DNA of 64,000 nucleotides from Adiantum capillus-veneris (lineage: Eukaryota; Streptophyta; Polypodiopsida; Polypodiales; Pteridaceae). Of the stretch, positions 47,001 through 58,818 are shown one piece after another. The notes below the pieces were generated by a model, which ran no database searches, had not been told where the DNA came from, and was given only the letters and a program-made list of their open reading frames with translations. The stretch is taken from assembly GCA_014529385.2 (NCBI GenBank), contig CM043942.1, positions 28,077,469-28,141,468 on the forward strand, in the 5' to 3' direction. Positions within the stretch are counted from its first letter, which is position 1. Every line of letters starts with the position of its first letter. The position numbers were made by a program, and so were the translations under genes.

Positions 47001-48930
47001 ATTTTTGGGTGCATGTGTATTTTATCGTATTTGGTTGCCGCACTTTGTTGATGTTGCAGAGGCGCTTTATCAATTTCTAAGGAAGGGTAAAAGATCTGCA
47101 TGGGAAGAAGCTCATACAATAGCCATAAAAAAGTTGAAAACAATGCTTCTTGAGGCTCCCACCTTGAGAAAGGTTGACTATAAGTGTGGAAGGCCAATGA
47201 TCTTAATCGTGGACACTAGCCCGATAGGTATTGGCTGGGCTATAGGTCAAGCTGATGAGGATGGTCACAAGTATGCAGTCCGGTTTGGAGCAAAAGTGCT
47301 TAATGCTCGTCAAAGAGGTTACCCCACAGGTCAAGAGAGAACTTTGGGGTGTTGCTACTGCCCTGAGGTTTGACAAAGAATATTTTATAGGTGCTTCAGG
47401 TGTGGTAGAGAGAGATCGTTTACCATTGATAGGGATGATTGCAAACTGTACTACTCCGGACATTGCAATGTTGTGATGGATAGCCTTTATTAAGTCTCTT
47501 AACCCAGAGTCTTGTCATATTGCAGGCAAAGATAACCCTATAGCAGATATGTTGCCGAGAGCCAGATATGAAGATGAAGAGGAGATGCTTACCACTAGTG
47601 ATGATGTGGGATTAAAGTTCTACACCTCTTCTCATTTACATGCAAGATGTGGTGCTCATGCTCATGTTTCTGAAGTCTTTTTTGAAGAGATGTATGATGG
47701 AGAATGGCTTTTGATTGGCCGTTACCTAAGCACTCTCACCAGGCAAGAGGGATGGAGTGATCAAGAGTACAAGAGGATCAGAAAGAAGGCTTATGGCTAC
47801 TTTTTAAAGGATGGTCATATGTGGAAGCAGCCAAAGCAATCAAGAGGGGTACCGGAATAGGCTATTTGTGATAAAGCAACTCAACAAAAGGTGATTAAGG
47901 AGTTTGATGAAAGCTTATGGGCCAAACACAGAGGGGTATGGACAACTTTTTTCAAAATTCAGGACCGCTACTGGTGGAAAAGGAATGTACAAAGATGTTT
48001 CTCAATTTGTGGAGACATGCTTAGTATGCCAACAATATTCTAATGTACAACATTGAGACGGATTACATCCTACTTATCCACTAGCTATGGATTATACTTG
48101 ACTACATGCCTGTGGGTGTTTGGCAGATGAGGTATATTGTTCTTGCTAGATAAGATCTCACTAATCAGGTTGAAGGAAGAGCTTTGTGTACAAAGGCTAC
48201 AAGTGCTATATGCAAAGTTTTTCTTGAAGATGTAATTTCTAGGTATGGTTGTGTTGGAAAAATAATTGCTGACAGAGGAGAGCTAGATGCAAATGAAGCT
48301 CGTGAGTTCTTTTCTTGTTTTAGCATCAAATTGGCTCTTACTACCGTATACAATCCAGAGGGTAATGGGAAAAGTGAAAGAGGACATTCGCCTATTGTTA
48401 AGGCTTTAACAAAAGCATGCCAAGGACATATTGGTGATTGGCCTAAGCTACTACGTTTTGCTTTATGGGCTGATCGCACTATGCATAGTTCAGTTAGAAG
48501 TTATATGCCATTTGAATTGATGCATGGACAGAAACCCATTATGCCTACAAAGGAGGCAGTTATGTCTTGGACTATAATGCTATGGGAAGTAGATTTGTCT
48601 ACATAAGATTTGCTTGCTTTACATATTTTCCAACTTGAGAGGCATGAAGAAGATATTGAGCATGCCAAAGAAAAGCTCAAGAAAGAATAAAGTAGCATTT
48701 GATGAGAAGCATAGGCTATGGCCTTATGCTATCAAGGATGGAAATTGGGTACTCGTTTATGATAGTAGCTTGGGAAACCAATACTCTGCTATGCGAAAGA
48801 TGGTCAAGCGGTGAGCTTAGAGTGCCTATTGCAGGGAAAAGTATCAAATTGTTCAAGAAACGGGAAGGTGAGTTTACTTTTGAGGATCAAATCTTAGATC
48901 ACCACACAAAGGGATGATAATGATATGTAT
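44100..48930 (+). pseudogene. Gypsy B gag-pol, decayed, unusual lineage
   Basis: Order on the + strand: Gag about 44110-44900 (FEGRDVSKYCKVYEQSMED, QNFKKVLQEEYFLEDSQR); a C-rich patch (MWCDSKDNERKDCEYF); protease end LILGQPYI near 45250; RT 46197-46740 (PKKNGTLRFIQDMQRVNK, YSMGDLHSGYDQF, TPLGLVRICTLPQGATN, and active site FIDD at 46708-46719 followed by FPIKG). RNase H/connection follows at 47005-47380 (FYRIWLPHFVDVAEAL, DTSPIGIGWAIG). A pre-integrase block is at 47549-47860 and the integrase core at 48184-48600 (KIIADRGELDANEAR, NPEGNGKSERGHSPIVKA, with Asp and Glu present). Many stops and frameshifts. Tyr-Ile/Leu-Asp-Asp is usual in plant gypsy RTs, so FIDDFPIKG stands out and recalls fungal-type gypsy elements. 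Confidence 0.75.
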
Positions 48931-49028
48931 ACATTGAACAATTTATCTGATGAAGCTTTTGAGGATGCAAATTAAAAGTTAAGACGATTGGCACATGCCG
49001 GAGGATGTGTAGGTTCATAGGGAGTGGA

Positions 49029-49722
49029 TGTTGTGCCGCTCTGCTTCCATGATGGGAAAAAGAGAAAAGAAATGTAAGCTAAGCTTCTTTGAAGCCTACA
49101 CATTTATTGAGCAGTGATTAGGGCTTGTTAACAGGCCAAGTTTAATGCTTAATGTATGCCAGATGCGGCTTTAAGGGGGCATAACTTATGTTTTTTATGC
49201 TAAAAGTGGGTATGTATGAGGTGACTAAAGATGTAAGTATATGAGCTGGAACTATAGTGCTCAAGGTTCTCTATGAGACTGTCTTTATGGCTTGTCAACA
49301 ATTGGAGTTACAATGAAGAAGTTATGGTAGTTTGAAGTTTGAGCCAATTGCAGATCCATACTAGATTGGACAATTGCAGCTGAGGGGACAAAAATGAAGT
49401 GAATGAATGGGCTTGAAGTGCTCACTTTGTGGAGCACATTGGTCTTTTCAAATCGGCAATTAGAGCTCTAATTACCAAGATATTAGCAATTTAAGTTCCA
49501 CCAGGGACCAGTTCTGTACCACTTTGGTCACCTCGGTCGTTGTTCCATCTGGGAGTTTTGAGCTCCATCCAGGGTTTTGAATGTAGTAGAATACGTGCTC
49601 GAGGAGAATCTTGTCCAGAATGTAATCACTTGCAGTGCATTGGTAGCTGGGTGTGCTCGGTAGGCAAAAATGGCGCTAAACACTGCTTTGGTTGACAATT
49701 ATGGAAGCTCAGTAATATTTTG
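49029..49722 (+). repeat. LTR-like direct repeat, right copy (gypsy B)
   Basis: Begins TGTTGTGCCGCTCTGC after the purine-containing TTCATAGGGAGTGGA, which could act as a weak polypurine tract. Collinear with 42492-43154. Its right part overlaps the PPR pseudogene. Confidence 0.65.
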
Positions 49723-50040
49723 GCCGATGCGTATACCAAATGTGGTGCCATTACTAAAGCACATAAAGTTCTTGATGAGATTTCAATTCAAAACGTCATC
49801 TATTGGAACTCTTTATTTAGTGGATATGCCCATTATGGTTGTGACAAGGAAGCTTTGGCTTTGTTAACCGAATGCAAAGGGAAGGGCTTTTATGAAATGC
49901 AGTCACCTATACGTGCGTCTTAAAGGCACGTGGAATTATTTACGATGTTGGACAAAAAAAATTATGATGATATTGTCACTCAAAGTCTGCTTTGAAAAGA
50001 TTCCATGCTAGGTGATTCCTTGGTTGGTGCCCTTATGAGT
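49590..50040 (+). pseudogene. PPR (pentatricopeptide repeat, PLS-type) gene fragment
   Basis: Pieced from two frames: LVQNVITCSALVAGCAR (stop) then ADAYTKCGAITKAHKVLDE, NVIYWNSLFSGYAHYG, DKEALALL, VTYTCVLKARGIIYDVG, DDIVTQSLL and LGDSLVGAL. These correspond to consecutive repeats of the type DMYAKCG...V(I/V)SWNALI(A/S)GYA...EAL...F.CVLKACG...IH.E, the hallmark of plant organellar RNA-binding PPR proteins. The array is about 140 residues, without start, targeting peptide or editing domain, and is broken by at least one stop and two frameshifts. PPR proteins bind organellar RNA; this copy cannot function. The style (KVLDE, Ala-rich loops) resembles the large families in ferns and lycophytes. 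Confidence 0.75.
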
Positions 50041-50639
<599 letters not shown>

Positions 50640-50640
<1 letters not shown>

Positions 50641-51790
50641 CCTTTTCCTATTGGACCGACAAGCCCGGTGCCTGACTCTACTAAATAAATAATACGTCGT
50701 CCGTCGTAGGCGATAGGGTGTCCGTGAGCCACGAGGGTTAACATGCCCTCCTTCCTGATGTAGATTCCGTCCTCAGAAGCTATTGAGTTGAAGCTTGTTA
50801 TGTCCATGTTGTAGAGCATCTGGATTTGAATCTGCAAGGCAAAGTCACTGTTTTAGCAAGCGGAATTATATGGCCATAAATCATGAGGGGAATGTAAAGT
50901 ACATGTGGAAATGAGTAAATGCAAGATTTATGAAATGTTAGACTGCCATTAAGGAAAAATAAATCGCACTTTGAGTAAATTAAGAATTTTTAGAGTTTTG
51001 GGCTTATGGGTGAGTCTATCAATTAGTTAGCTATGACTAAGGTTAAAACAACTACTCTAGTACTAGCTAAGCTAAGAAGATTATCTAAATGCAAGATTCC
51101 CTAATTGTGCTTTTTAGCTTTGATTAGCCAACTAGCTCTCACAACTGCAAACAAAAGCTTGAAATGTTAACTGTAAGCGCGATGGAAGTCTTTTAAATGT
51201 CATTCATTTTATTTTTCTTTTTTACTTTGGTCCACAATCATTTGACGTCCTGATTATTTTGTATGTCCGGGGCTTTTTGCTTCTCAAAGAAAAGCGCCCA
51301 CACTGGGAACCTCTAGGGCTCTAGTACCATAGACAATACATGTGAGTGAAGTACCAAATCAAGCCAAGATTTCTCTTCCAGAATTAGATTTTTCATTTGT
51401 GACACTTATGTTTTTTGCTTCCATTTCCTTTGTATTCTCACTAGTGTTTTTGTTGTTTAAGTGAGCAAGCTTCTCTATGCCTTAAAAATTCCTAAGGTCT
51501 CAAATACTCAGATAATTTTATCAGCTAGGCCTAGTGGTCAAGTAAATGAGTTAACATAAAGTCACGGTCTCCTAATCTCAAGGCTCGTCCATAAGATTAA
51601 ACTCTAGTTCCATCAACTTAAGCAAAGACAAATTTATACATCTATAATGGCAGATAATAAACATAACTATTGCACTCAAACAAACCATGAAAAATCATTA
51701 TAGCAATTATACATATCCACCAACATGAATCATGGAAAGTAGTACACCTGGAGGTATGGAGTTGCTCATTTCGTCGAAGCAGATGTCCTC
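50640..51790 (-). other. Possible exon-intron region of unknown minus-strand transcript
   Basis: A 66-codon minus-strand block, 50837-50637 (MLYNMDITSFNSIASEDGIY.. to LVGPIGKG stop), is preceded by an acceptor-like CTTGCAG at 50832-50838. About 0.9 kb upstream, minus-strand 51790-51750 reads MAEDICFDEMSNSIPP, followed by a donor-like AG|GTGTAC. The splice phases of these two do not agree, so joining them is not supported as written. The A/T-rich segment between looks intron-like. No known domain. Confidence 0.2.
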
Positions 51791-52073
51791 AGCCATGTGG
51801 ATGGAAATCCATATAAGTCCTACCTAACACATCCAAAAAAAAAGCACTATACCTCTAGGAGGCATGTCAGTGTGAAAAAATTAAAACTCCTAGAAAACAA
51901 ACTCAAAACACAATCCAGACCCCTAACCTACCTATCTGTCATCCCTTTTAGAATCAAGGAAAGAGGATGTTATATAAACCGGGTGGCCACCCTAAGGCTA
52001 GGCCTCTATCCTCATCATCTAGATAAACGAAATCATTTTCCGTGAGGCCATAGTCTTCCTCGGTCTCTATTAT

Positions 52074-52376
52074 TTATTCTTCATCATCCTCTTGCGCAAG
52101 CGTGTTAATCAAGAACCTCGCGATGCGTGGATACTCATCTTGTGCAAAAGAATAAGCATGTGCCACCGGAGAAACATTCGCTACTGGGTAGGGATCACTA
52201 GTTATCCATAGACGTATCAGCCATTCTAACTCCTCAAAATTTTGTTCGCGCGCAAGTCTGTCTACCAAATCCCATTCGCAAGAAAGTACAAGTTAGTAGA
52301 TATGAAACACTTGAGAAAAAGAAAAAGGGTACCTTTCATCAAAAATAGAAGCGCATGCCTCTGGTGAACTAGCCAT
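52074..52376 (-). CDS. Putative two-exon 75-residue ORF behind an LTR-type TATA box
   Basis: Minus strand: exon 1 is 52376-52333 (starts MASSPEACASIFDE). Donor AAG|GTACCC. A 75-nt intron with a T-rich start ends at ACAG. Exon 2 is 52257-52074, joining in phase to give LAREQNFEELEWLIRLW and so on, ending in an acidic AQEDDEE and TAA. The frame continues open after the stop (ETEEDYGLTENDF), so the stop may be secondary. A TATA box TATATATAAAG (52581-52591, minus) lies about 200 bp upstream, just inside the presumed LTR start at 52670. The product has no recognised domain. It could be a chance ORF in an LTR or a captured host fragment. Confidence 0.3.
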
Positions 52377-52580
52377 CTCTGAGAATACAGATAGATTTGG
52401 TTAGGTCTTTAAAACATGAGTTGTTTTTGTGTGCTGCTTGATGTGACATGGTGAATTTAGACTTATGTGTAGGATCTGATAGGGTGCTCTCTCATTGCTA
52501 GTCGCTCTTGCTCTTTTACTTTAAAAAAAAAAAAAAAAAAATCAAAAATTTTTTTTTTGTTTGCTAGAACTAGTATAAGG

Positions 52581-52591
52581 CTTTATATATA
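52581..52591 (-). promoter_or_regulatory. TATA box in the gypsy C LTR
   Basis: The minus strand reads TATATATAAAG, about 85 bp inside the LTR edge, a strong TATA match. A T/A-rich run follows (52520-52560). Confidence 0.55.
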
Positions 52592-52670
52592 CATTCCCTG
52601 GGATTGGAGATTGAGAGGTCAGGGAGGAAGGTTGAGAGGGGAGCAAGTGAATGATGGATGTCAGCAAACA

Positions 52671-52684
52671 CTCCCCCCTTCCTT
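52671..52684 (-). other. Gypsy C polypurine tract
   Basis: The minus strand is AAGGAAGGGGGGAG, directly before TGTTTGC. It is the same core as the NA1 tract (GGAAGGGGGGAG), supporting kinship. Confidence 0.75.
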
Positions 52685-52691
52685 GGGTAGA

Positions 52692-53550
52692 TCATACCTT
52701 TTGGAATGATGTCGTCACCTTTTGAAACCAATTGTTCCAATTTGTTACGGGTGAAGGCTTTAACCAATAGTTTTCGATCGCCCTATGAGTTTCATCTAGT
52801 TGCAAGGGTGGTAAGGTACTCTCCCATGATTTTATTTGCAACATTGTTGTAGGTGGTGAACCTACAACGGGAAGTGCAAACTCTTTCTTGCTTGTATGGA
52901 TATGTACAATGGTAGGTGGAGGTTGTGTCAAAGCTTCTATTTTCGTATAGGAACTACATGAAGAGCAAGAAGCTTCATTTGATTTCCCTGTTCCTAAGCT
53001 AAGTGGAACAAATCGTTCTTTCTTTGGCACCCAAACTAGCCCTAGAGAGGGTGTGTAACATTCCATGATTTTTTTCTTTCCACGATTTTCAATTTTTTTT
53101 GGAGCCACAGGATTGGGTTTACATGGGCCAGGTAACAAGTAAGAGAACAATTTACGTTTTGGCACTTAGATTTGATTATTTTCTTCATAGTAGCCTCGGG
53201 CTTCCAATAGTTTTTTAGGAATCCAACACAACATTTCTTTACATTTCTTGGGACGAATGGGACGTCTCTCACCAGGCTGCTGTCTTTTAGCATTGGCTAT
53301 GGTTGCTAAAGAAGCAATAGGGACCCACATGTATGTTTTCTTTGTTATATTGGGATGGGTCTTGTGTGTCTCAAGCTTTATTTCAGCTACATAAGTTGAA
53401 GCTCTAAAGACTTGGGCTATGGGGACATTTGGTTCAACCTCTTGGACATGCAATGTTTTGGGTTTTATTTCCTTAAGAGGCAATATCTCAGGGACTATGG
53501 CTTGCGTGGTAGGGCTAAGAGTTGGTTTTTGCGTTGTGACACCCCCAGTC
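52692..53550 (-). pseudogene. Gypsy C W-P-K repeat tail
   Basis: Continues the gypsy C frame beyond the copia insertion: the codons for Asp-Trp-Gly at the junction are split by the copia target site. About 285 residues, Lys/Pro/Thr-rich, with one in-frame stop at 53166. Motifs in order: YMWVPIASL, LCWIPKKLLEA, LVWVPKKERFVPL, and NYWLKPSPVTNW near the end. No enzyme domain. It is the counterpart of the NA1 tail at 23094-24326. Confidence 0.6.
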
Positions 53551-53555
53551 CCCCA

Positions 53556-53877
53556 TGTTGAGATGTCGAGCTCTACACCTTGAGCTGGCATCCACTACGG
53601 GTCTTGGCCGCTTACGGCATTTACTCACTGGCGCGTTAGGTGACCGACACGGAGGATCTCTGCCAGTGATTCTACAGCTGGACTACACTTATAGTGCCAG
53701 CCTAGTACGCTTCTAGCGAGTTCACACTTAGTGACCGCATGTACATATGTGCTACTTTTCAGCTTTAGCACTTAGTCATTTTGTACTCTCTTTTCTGTGA
53801 AGAAGAAGAAGAAGCTTTCCATCTCTGTGTGCTTTGTGCTTGTCTTGTGTAGCTCTCTTGCATCCTCATTCTTTACA
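53556..53877 (+). repeat. Copia 5' LTR
   Basis: 322 bp, TGTTGAGATG to CTTTACA. It differs from the 3' LTR at four positions (in GGGTCTTGG, GCGCGTTAGG, TTTTCAGC and TTTTCTGTG contexts). Confidence 0.95.
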
Positions 53878-53889
53878 TGGTATCAGAGC
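53878..53889 (+). other. Copia primer binding site
   Basis: TGGTATCAGAGC, perfect complement of the tRNA-iMet 3' end, with no spacer after the LTR. Confidence 0.95.
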
Positions 53890-54184
53890 CTGGTGCAGGC
53901 AAGAGAGGCTAAGAGAGCAAGAGCATCACAATCCCTTCGTTCGCAATCCACGACCAGATGCCGTATACAGAGTTTTACTGTACAAGTACAAGTTTTTCGC
54001 ACAAGTTTCTGAACAGGTCTCCAAAGTGCAGTATACAGAGATTTACTGTGCAAGTACAGTGGTTGTGAAACGCTTGATTGTGGACACTCGTTGAGTGTAG
54101 AAAGCGTTACAGGAACCACGATAGGAGGTTCAGCAGATTTGCAGGTTTTTGCAGATTGCAGCTATTTTGTCTTAGTGCTTCAAG

Positions 54185-55963
54185 ATGTCTGACGGTTTCA
54201 GTCAGATTGTTACTGAGAAGCTTGAGAAAAATAACTACCCTGCATGGAAGTTCAGAATAACAAATTTCCTAAAAGGAAAAGGTTATTGGGACTATGTAGA
54301 AGGAGACAATGAAAAGGAACAAGAGATTCCCGAGGCAAATGCTACAGCAGAACAAAGGAAAGCTTTGAGGGACTGGCAACAAGGCCAGAGCAAAGTGATG
54401 TATTGGCTATCTATGAGCATCACAGATGGCATGATGGGCTATCTACAGGATGCTGAAACCCCCGCCATTGCATGGAGAAACTTAGGCAGAGTGTTCGAGG
54501 TGAACACCAAGGCCAGGAAGCTTCAACTAAAGTCGGAGTTAAATCAGGTTAAGAGGAACAACCTCTCAATCAATGATTATGCCTTGAAGATCAAGAGTAT
54601 CATTGAGGCTCTTGGATCTATTAAAGTCTAAGTGGAAGACGATGACATTGTCCGTGCATGCTTGGATGGTCTAGGAGATGAGAATGTACATTTTAGGTCT
54701 TCCATGAATACAAGAGACGACATCCCCGTGTTCCAAGATTTGATTTCTATGCTTATTCTTGAGGAGAAGAACCTTGACACATCTTCTTCTCATGGCAGAA
54801 ATAATTCTGAACAGGCCTTCTATTCTAACTCCAACAGAGGTAGAGGTAGAGGTCGTGGTCGAGGCCCAAGGGGTTGCAGGGGCCAATTTCTGGAAGGTCA
54901 ATCAAATCAAAACAATACAGGTGGCAGGGGAAACCAGTCTCAAGGCAGGGGGAGTCAAAGAGGTCGTGGTGCAGGATCAAGCAGGCAGCAACATACTCCA
55001 GATAGTAGAGAATGTTGGACTTGTGGTGAAAGAGGTCACATGTCACGTGACTGTCCAAAGGGAAAAGCAAGTAGAAAGAGAGAACAGGGCAACTATGCAT
55101 CTACTAGCAGAGATGCAGATGACAGCAAAAACGAGCGCATGTTTGTTATGCAGCATGTAATGAATACAATGACTGCAGAGAATTCCACCCAAGATGCTGT
55201 TTGGTATGTGGATTCAGGTGCCTCTAATCACATGACGTCTCGTGGAGAGTGGTTTAGAGATATGCGCAAACCAGATGTGTCAGGCTATGTGCAGACAGAA
55301 GATGACACAGCTCACCCCATTGCTCATGTAGGGGACATACCTCTAAATACGAAGAGTGGGAAATCAAAGTACTTAGCAGATGTACTTCATGTCCCAAACA
55401 TTACAAAGAATCTTGTTTCTGTTGGACAAATGGTTGAGCAGGGTTTGCAGGTTCGCTTCAATCCAAATGGCTGTTATGTAGAAGATTTCCAGAATGGCTG
55501 TAAGCTGATCACAGAGGGCAAATGTGTGGGCAGAATGTTTACGCTGAATGTAGACATGCCTGAGGTAAAAGCTGCATTATTTGCACAGGGCACAGGTGTT
55601 GTGGCTGATGTTGACATTTGGCACAAACGCATTGGCCATGTCAATGAGCAGAGATTGCGCAACATGCAATCAAAACAGATTGTAAAAGGTTTTCCCAAAT
55701 TCAAGGTGGATGGTATGCATAAAGTGTGTGTAGCATGCCAGTTTGGAAAACAGTCAAAGGGCTCATTTCCACATGAACGCAATGTATGTAAAAGGCCACT
55801 TGAGGTGGTGCACACAGATGTTTGGGGTCCAACCGATACTGCAAGTATACATGGTTGCAGGTATTTGTCTCTTTCATTGATGACCATACAAGGAAAGTAT
55901 GGGTCTACTTCATGCGTAACAAAAGTGAAGTGTTTGGTCACTTTCAAGACTTCAAAGTCATGA
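54185..55963 (+). pseudogene. Copia Gag, protease and start of integrase
   Basis: The Met at 54185 (MSDGFSQIVTEKLEKNNYP) starts Gag, with the copia Gag signature YPAWKFRITNFLKGKGYW. A TAA at 54629-54631 interrupts the frame, which continues unchanged at 54632 (ACLDGLGDENVHF). A Gly/Arg-rich stretch follows, then a CCHC zinc knuckle CWTCGERGHMSRDC (55013-55054). The protease active site is VDSGASNHM (DSG 55211-55219). The integrase zinc finger is HKRIGHVNEQRL...CVACQFGKQ (about 55620-55750), and the first catalytic Asp is in HTDVWGP (55818). A one-base deletion near 55863 ends this frame. Confidence 0.9.
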
Positions 55964-57850
55964 TTGAGAAGGAGACAGATATGCAAATCAAGACATTGAG
56001 GTCAGATGGAGGGGGAGAGTACTTCTCCAATGATTTTACAGATTTTTTGCGAATGCATGGTATACACAGGCAGTTTACATGCAGATATACTCCACAGCAG
56101 AATGGGGTCACAGAAAGGTTAAACAGGCACATTGCAGAGGTTGCACGTGCATTGATGAATGAGAAGAACATGCCTCATCATTTCTGGGCTGAAGCTGTAA
56201 ATACAGCTGTGTACATTATGAACAGGACACCTACAGCTGCGGTGCATGATGTAACACCTGAGGAAAAGTTTACAGGTACAAAGCCTGATTTGGCACACTT
56301 GAAAGTGTTTGGCTGCATAGCTTACGTGCATGTACCAGATGAGTTGCGTAGGAAATTGGATCCTAAAGCAGAGAAATGTATTCTTGTGGGATATTCCCTT
56401 GAACAAAAGGGGTACAGGTGCTACAATCCTACTACACGAGAATTACGAGTGAGCAGGGATGTAGTCTTTGATGAGATGAGCAGCTGGTACAGTAATGCAC
56501 ATGGCACTATTGGGGCTGATGTAAAAGATGATGTGGTTGTACAAAATGTGAGGCCACAGTCACAGGTTTTGAGTGGACCACAAGAGTCCTCTTCTCGTGG
56601 CTCTGTTGAGAAACCATGGAATGGTAGACTACGTACGCAGATTACTCCACCAACAGGTACAGGGAATGTATCACGAAAAGGAAAGGAAAAGTTTGATGAA
56701 CCTCCCTTTATGGTTGATGCATCATCAGGTTTTTCACATGTAGACATGGATTCGGATGGTTCTGAACAAAGTCTTGATGAGGAATTTGGAATTCCGGCTG
56801 TCAGGACACCTGGTGTAAGGAAAGTACAAGAATATGCTAGAGGGCAAAGGAGTGACCAAGGACCGCGCAGATCTAATAGAGTCAGAAATCCAATTCAGAA
56901 ATTGACTTATGATGGGTATCTAGCGCATCACCAAGCCTACATGGCTAAGGTGATACAGGATGTGGAGCCCACATGTTTTGAGGATGCAGTTGGAAATGTG
57001 CATTGGGATGATGCAATGAATGAAGAGATGGCTGCATTGGAAGCAAATGACACATGGGAGTTGGTGCCATTGCCAAGTGGCAAGAAAGCTATTGGTTGTA
57101 AATGGGTGTATAAAACCAAGCATAAGGCTGATGGTAACATTGAGCGTCACAAGGCAAGGCTGGTCGCAAAGGGTTATGCACAGACGTATGGCATAGACTA
57201 TGAGGAGACCTTTGCTCCAGTGGCAAAGATGACGACTGTGAGAGCTGTCATAGCAGTGGCTGCATCTAGAGGATGGATTATGCATCAAATGGATGTAAAG
57301 AATGCCTTCTTGAATGGTGAGTTGCAAGAGGAGGTGTATATGGATCAGCCACCTGGTTATGTCGATCCAGGTTACCCAGATTATGTATGCAGACTTCTCA
57401 AAGCTTTGTATGGTTTGAAGCAGGGCTCTAGAGCATGGTATGACAGGATTGCCAAGTATCTTGTCAGTATTGGTTTTAGGAGAGCTCATGCTGATCATTC
57501 ACTCTATGTACGTGAGAGTGATGTGGGGATTGTGGTCATTACCATATATGTAGATGACCTTATTATTGTTGGTGACAATGCTATGGAGATTGACCATGTG
57601 AAGGGTCTTCTCAAACAGGAGTTTGAAATGAAAGATTTGGGCGAGTTGCGCTACTTTCTTGGCATTGAGGTGATCAGGACTCCAGAGGGTGTATGGCTGT
57701 CACAGAGACAATATGCTTTGGACATGTTGTCAAAGTATGGTATGGCTGATTGTAAGCCGATTTCCATTCCCTTGGATGTGAATACAAAGCTGAGTGCAGA
57801 GAAGGGTGATGTTGTTGAGGATGTCAATATGTACAGGAAGATGGTACGTG
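55864..57850 (+). pseudogene. Copia integrase core and reverse transcriptase
   Basis: The frame resumes with VSFIDDHTRKVWVYF. The second catalytic Asp is in LRSDGGGEY and the Glu in NGVTERLNRH, so the DDE triad is complete. The integrase C-terminus follows (DPKAEKCILVGYS). A linker of about 130 residues leads to RT: WVYKTKHKADGNIERHKARL, QMDVKNAFLNGEL, ALYGLKQ, and the active site YVDD (57547-57558), then LGELRYFLGIEV. A short deletion near 57845, about 13-14 nt judged from conserved spacing, breaks the frame after MYRKMV. Confidence 0.9.
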
Positions 57851-58519
57851 ACTATCACAAGGCTATACTTGAGCTACACAGTAGGCTTGGAGAGTCAGTT
57901 CATGCACCTTCCGAGGAAGCCACATTTGGATGGAGTACGACGCACACTTAGGTATGTGCAAGGGACTCTTGACTACGCATTGTTCTATGCAGCAGATGCA
58001 CCATTAGCATTGTATGGGTATACAGATGCAGATTGGGCAGGTAGCATTGTTGATAGGAGATGTACGAGTGGCTTCATGTTCTCTTTTGGGAGTGCTCCTG
58101 TTACTTGGAGCAACAAAAAGCAACCTACGGTTGCTTTATCGAGCACAGAGGCCGAGTACAGAGGTGCAGCAGTTGCGGCGTGCGAGGTAGCTTGGCTACG
58201 CACATTACTTGAGGACTTGGGAGTGCAGGTGGACCAGCAGATTGTCATTCATTGTGACAACCTCAGCAGCATGCAGTTGGCTAGGAACCCAGTGTTCCAT
58301 GCTAGGACCAAACACATAGAGGTCCATTACCACTACGTTCGAGAGCGAGTGTTGGCGGGCGACATCGACATGGTCTACGTCAGCACAGAGGAGCAGATAG
58401 CGGATATCTTTACCAAGGCCCTCGGAGCTGAGAAGCTTCGACGTTTTCGGACTATGCTTGGACTTTGCGACATGCAGAGCTCGAGGGGGAGTGTTGAGAT
58501 GTCGAGCTCTACACCTTGA
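57851..58519 (+). pseudogene. Copia RNase H
   Basis: In the shifted frame: TLRYVQGTLDYALFY, the first acidic motif in GYTDADWAGSIVDRRCTSG, the second in LSSTEAEYRGAA, and the third in IHCDNLSSMQLARNP. It ends with HVRERV-like FHARTKHIEVHYHYVRE and a normal copia C-terminus (QIADIFTKAL). The catalytic acidic residues look intact. The stop lies inside the 3' LTR. Confidence 0.9.
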
Positions 58520-58813
58520 GCTGGCATCCACTACTGGTCTTGGCCGCTTACGGCATTTACTCACTGGCGCTTTAGGTGACCGACACGGAGGATCTCTGCC
58601 AGTGATTCTACAGCTGGACTACACTTATAGTGCCAGCCTAGTACGCTTCTAGCGAGTTCACACTTAGTGACCGCATGTACATATGTGCTACTTTTCAACT
58701 TTAGCACTTAGTCATTTTGTACTCTCTTTTGTGTGAAGAAGAAGAAGAAGCTTTCCATCTCTGTGTGCTTTGTGCTTGTCTTGTGTAGCTCTCTTGCATC
58801 CTCATTCTTTACA
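58492..58813 (+). repeat. Copia 3' LTR
   Basis: 322 bp, preceded by the polypurine tract GAGGGGGAG at 58483-58491 and followed by target copy CCCCA. Confidence 0.95.
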
Positions 58814-58818
58814 CCCCA

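Larger units (their letters stand above)
53551..58818 (+). mobile_element. Ty1/copia retrotransposon, young but broken
   Basis: LTRs at 53556-53877 and 58492-58813 (322 bp each, 4 differences by eye) are flanked by the target duplication CCCCA (53551-53555 and 58814-58818). The primer site is TGGTATCAGAGC (53878-53889), flush with the 5' LTR, and the polypurine tract is GAGGGGGAG (58483-58491). Internal order is Gag, protease, integrase, RT, RNase H, the copia order. It inserted in opposite orientation into gypsy C. The near-identical LTRs mark it as the most recent insertion in the window. Confidence 0.95.

Noticed and set aside
54671-58564. Minus-strand frames inside the copia element
   Set aside because: Shadows of the + strand Gag-Pol frames; no domain.
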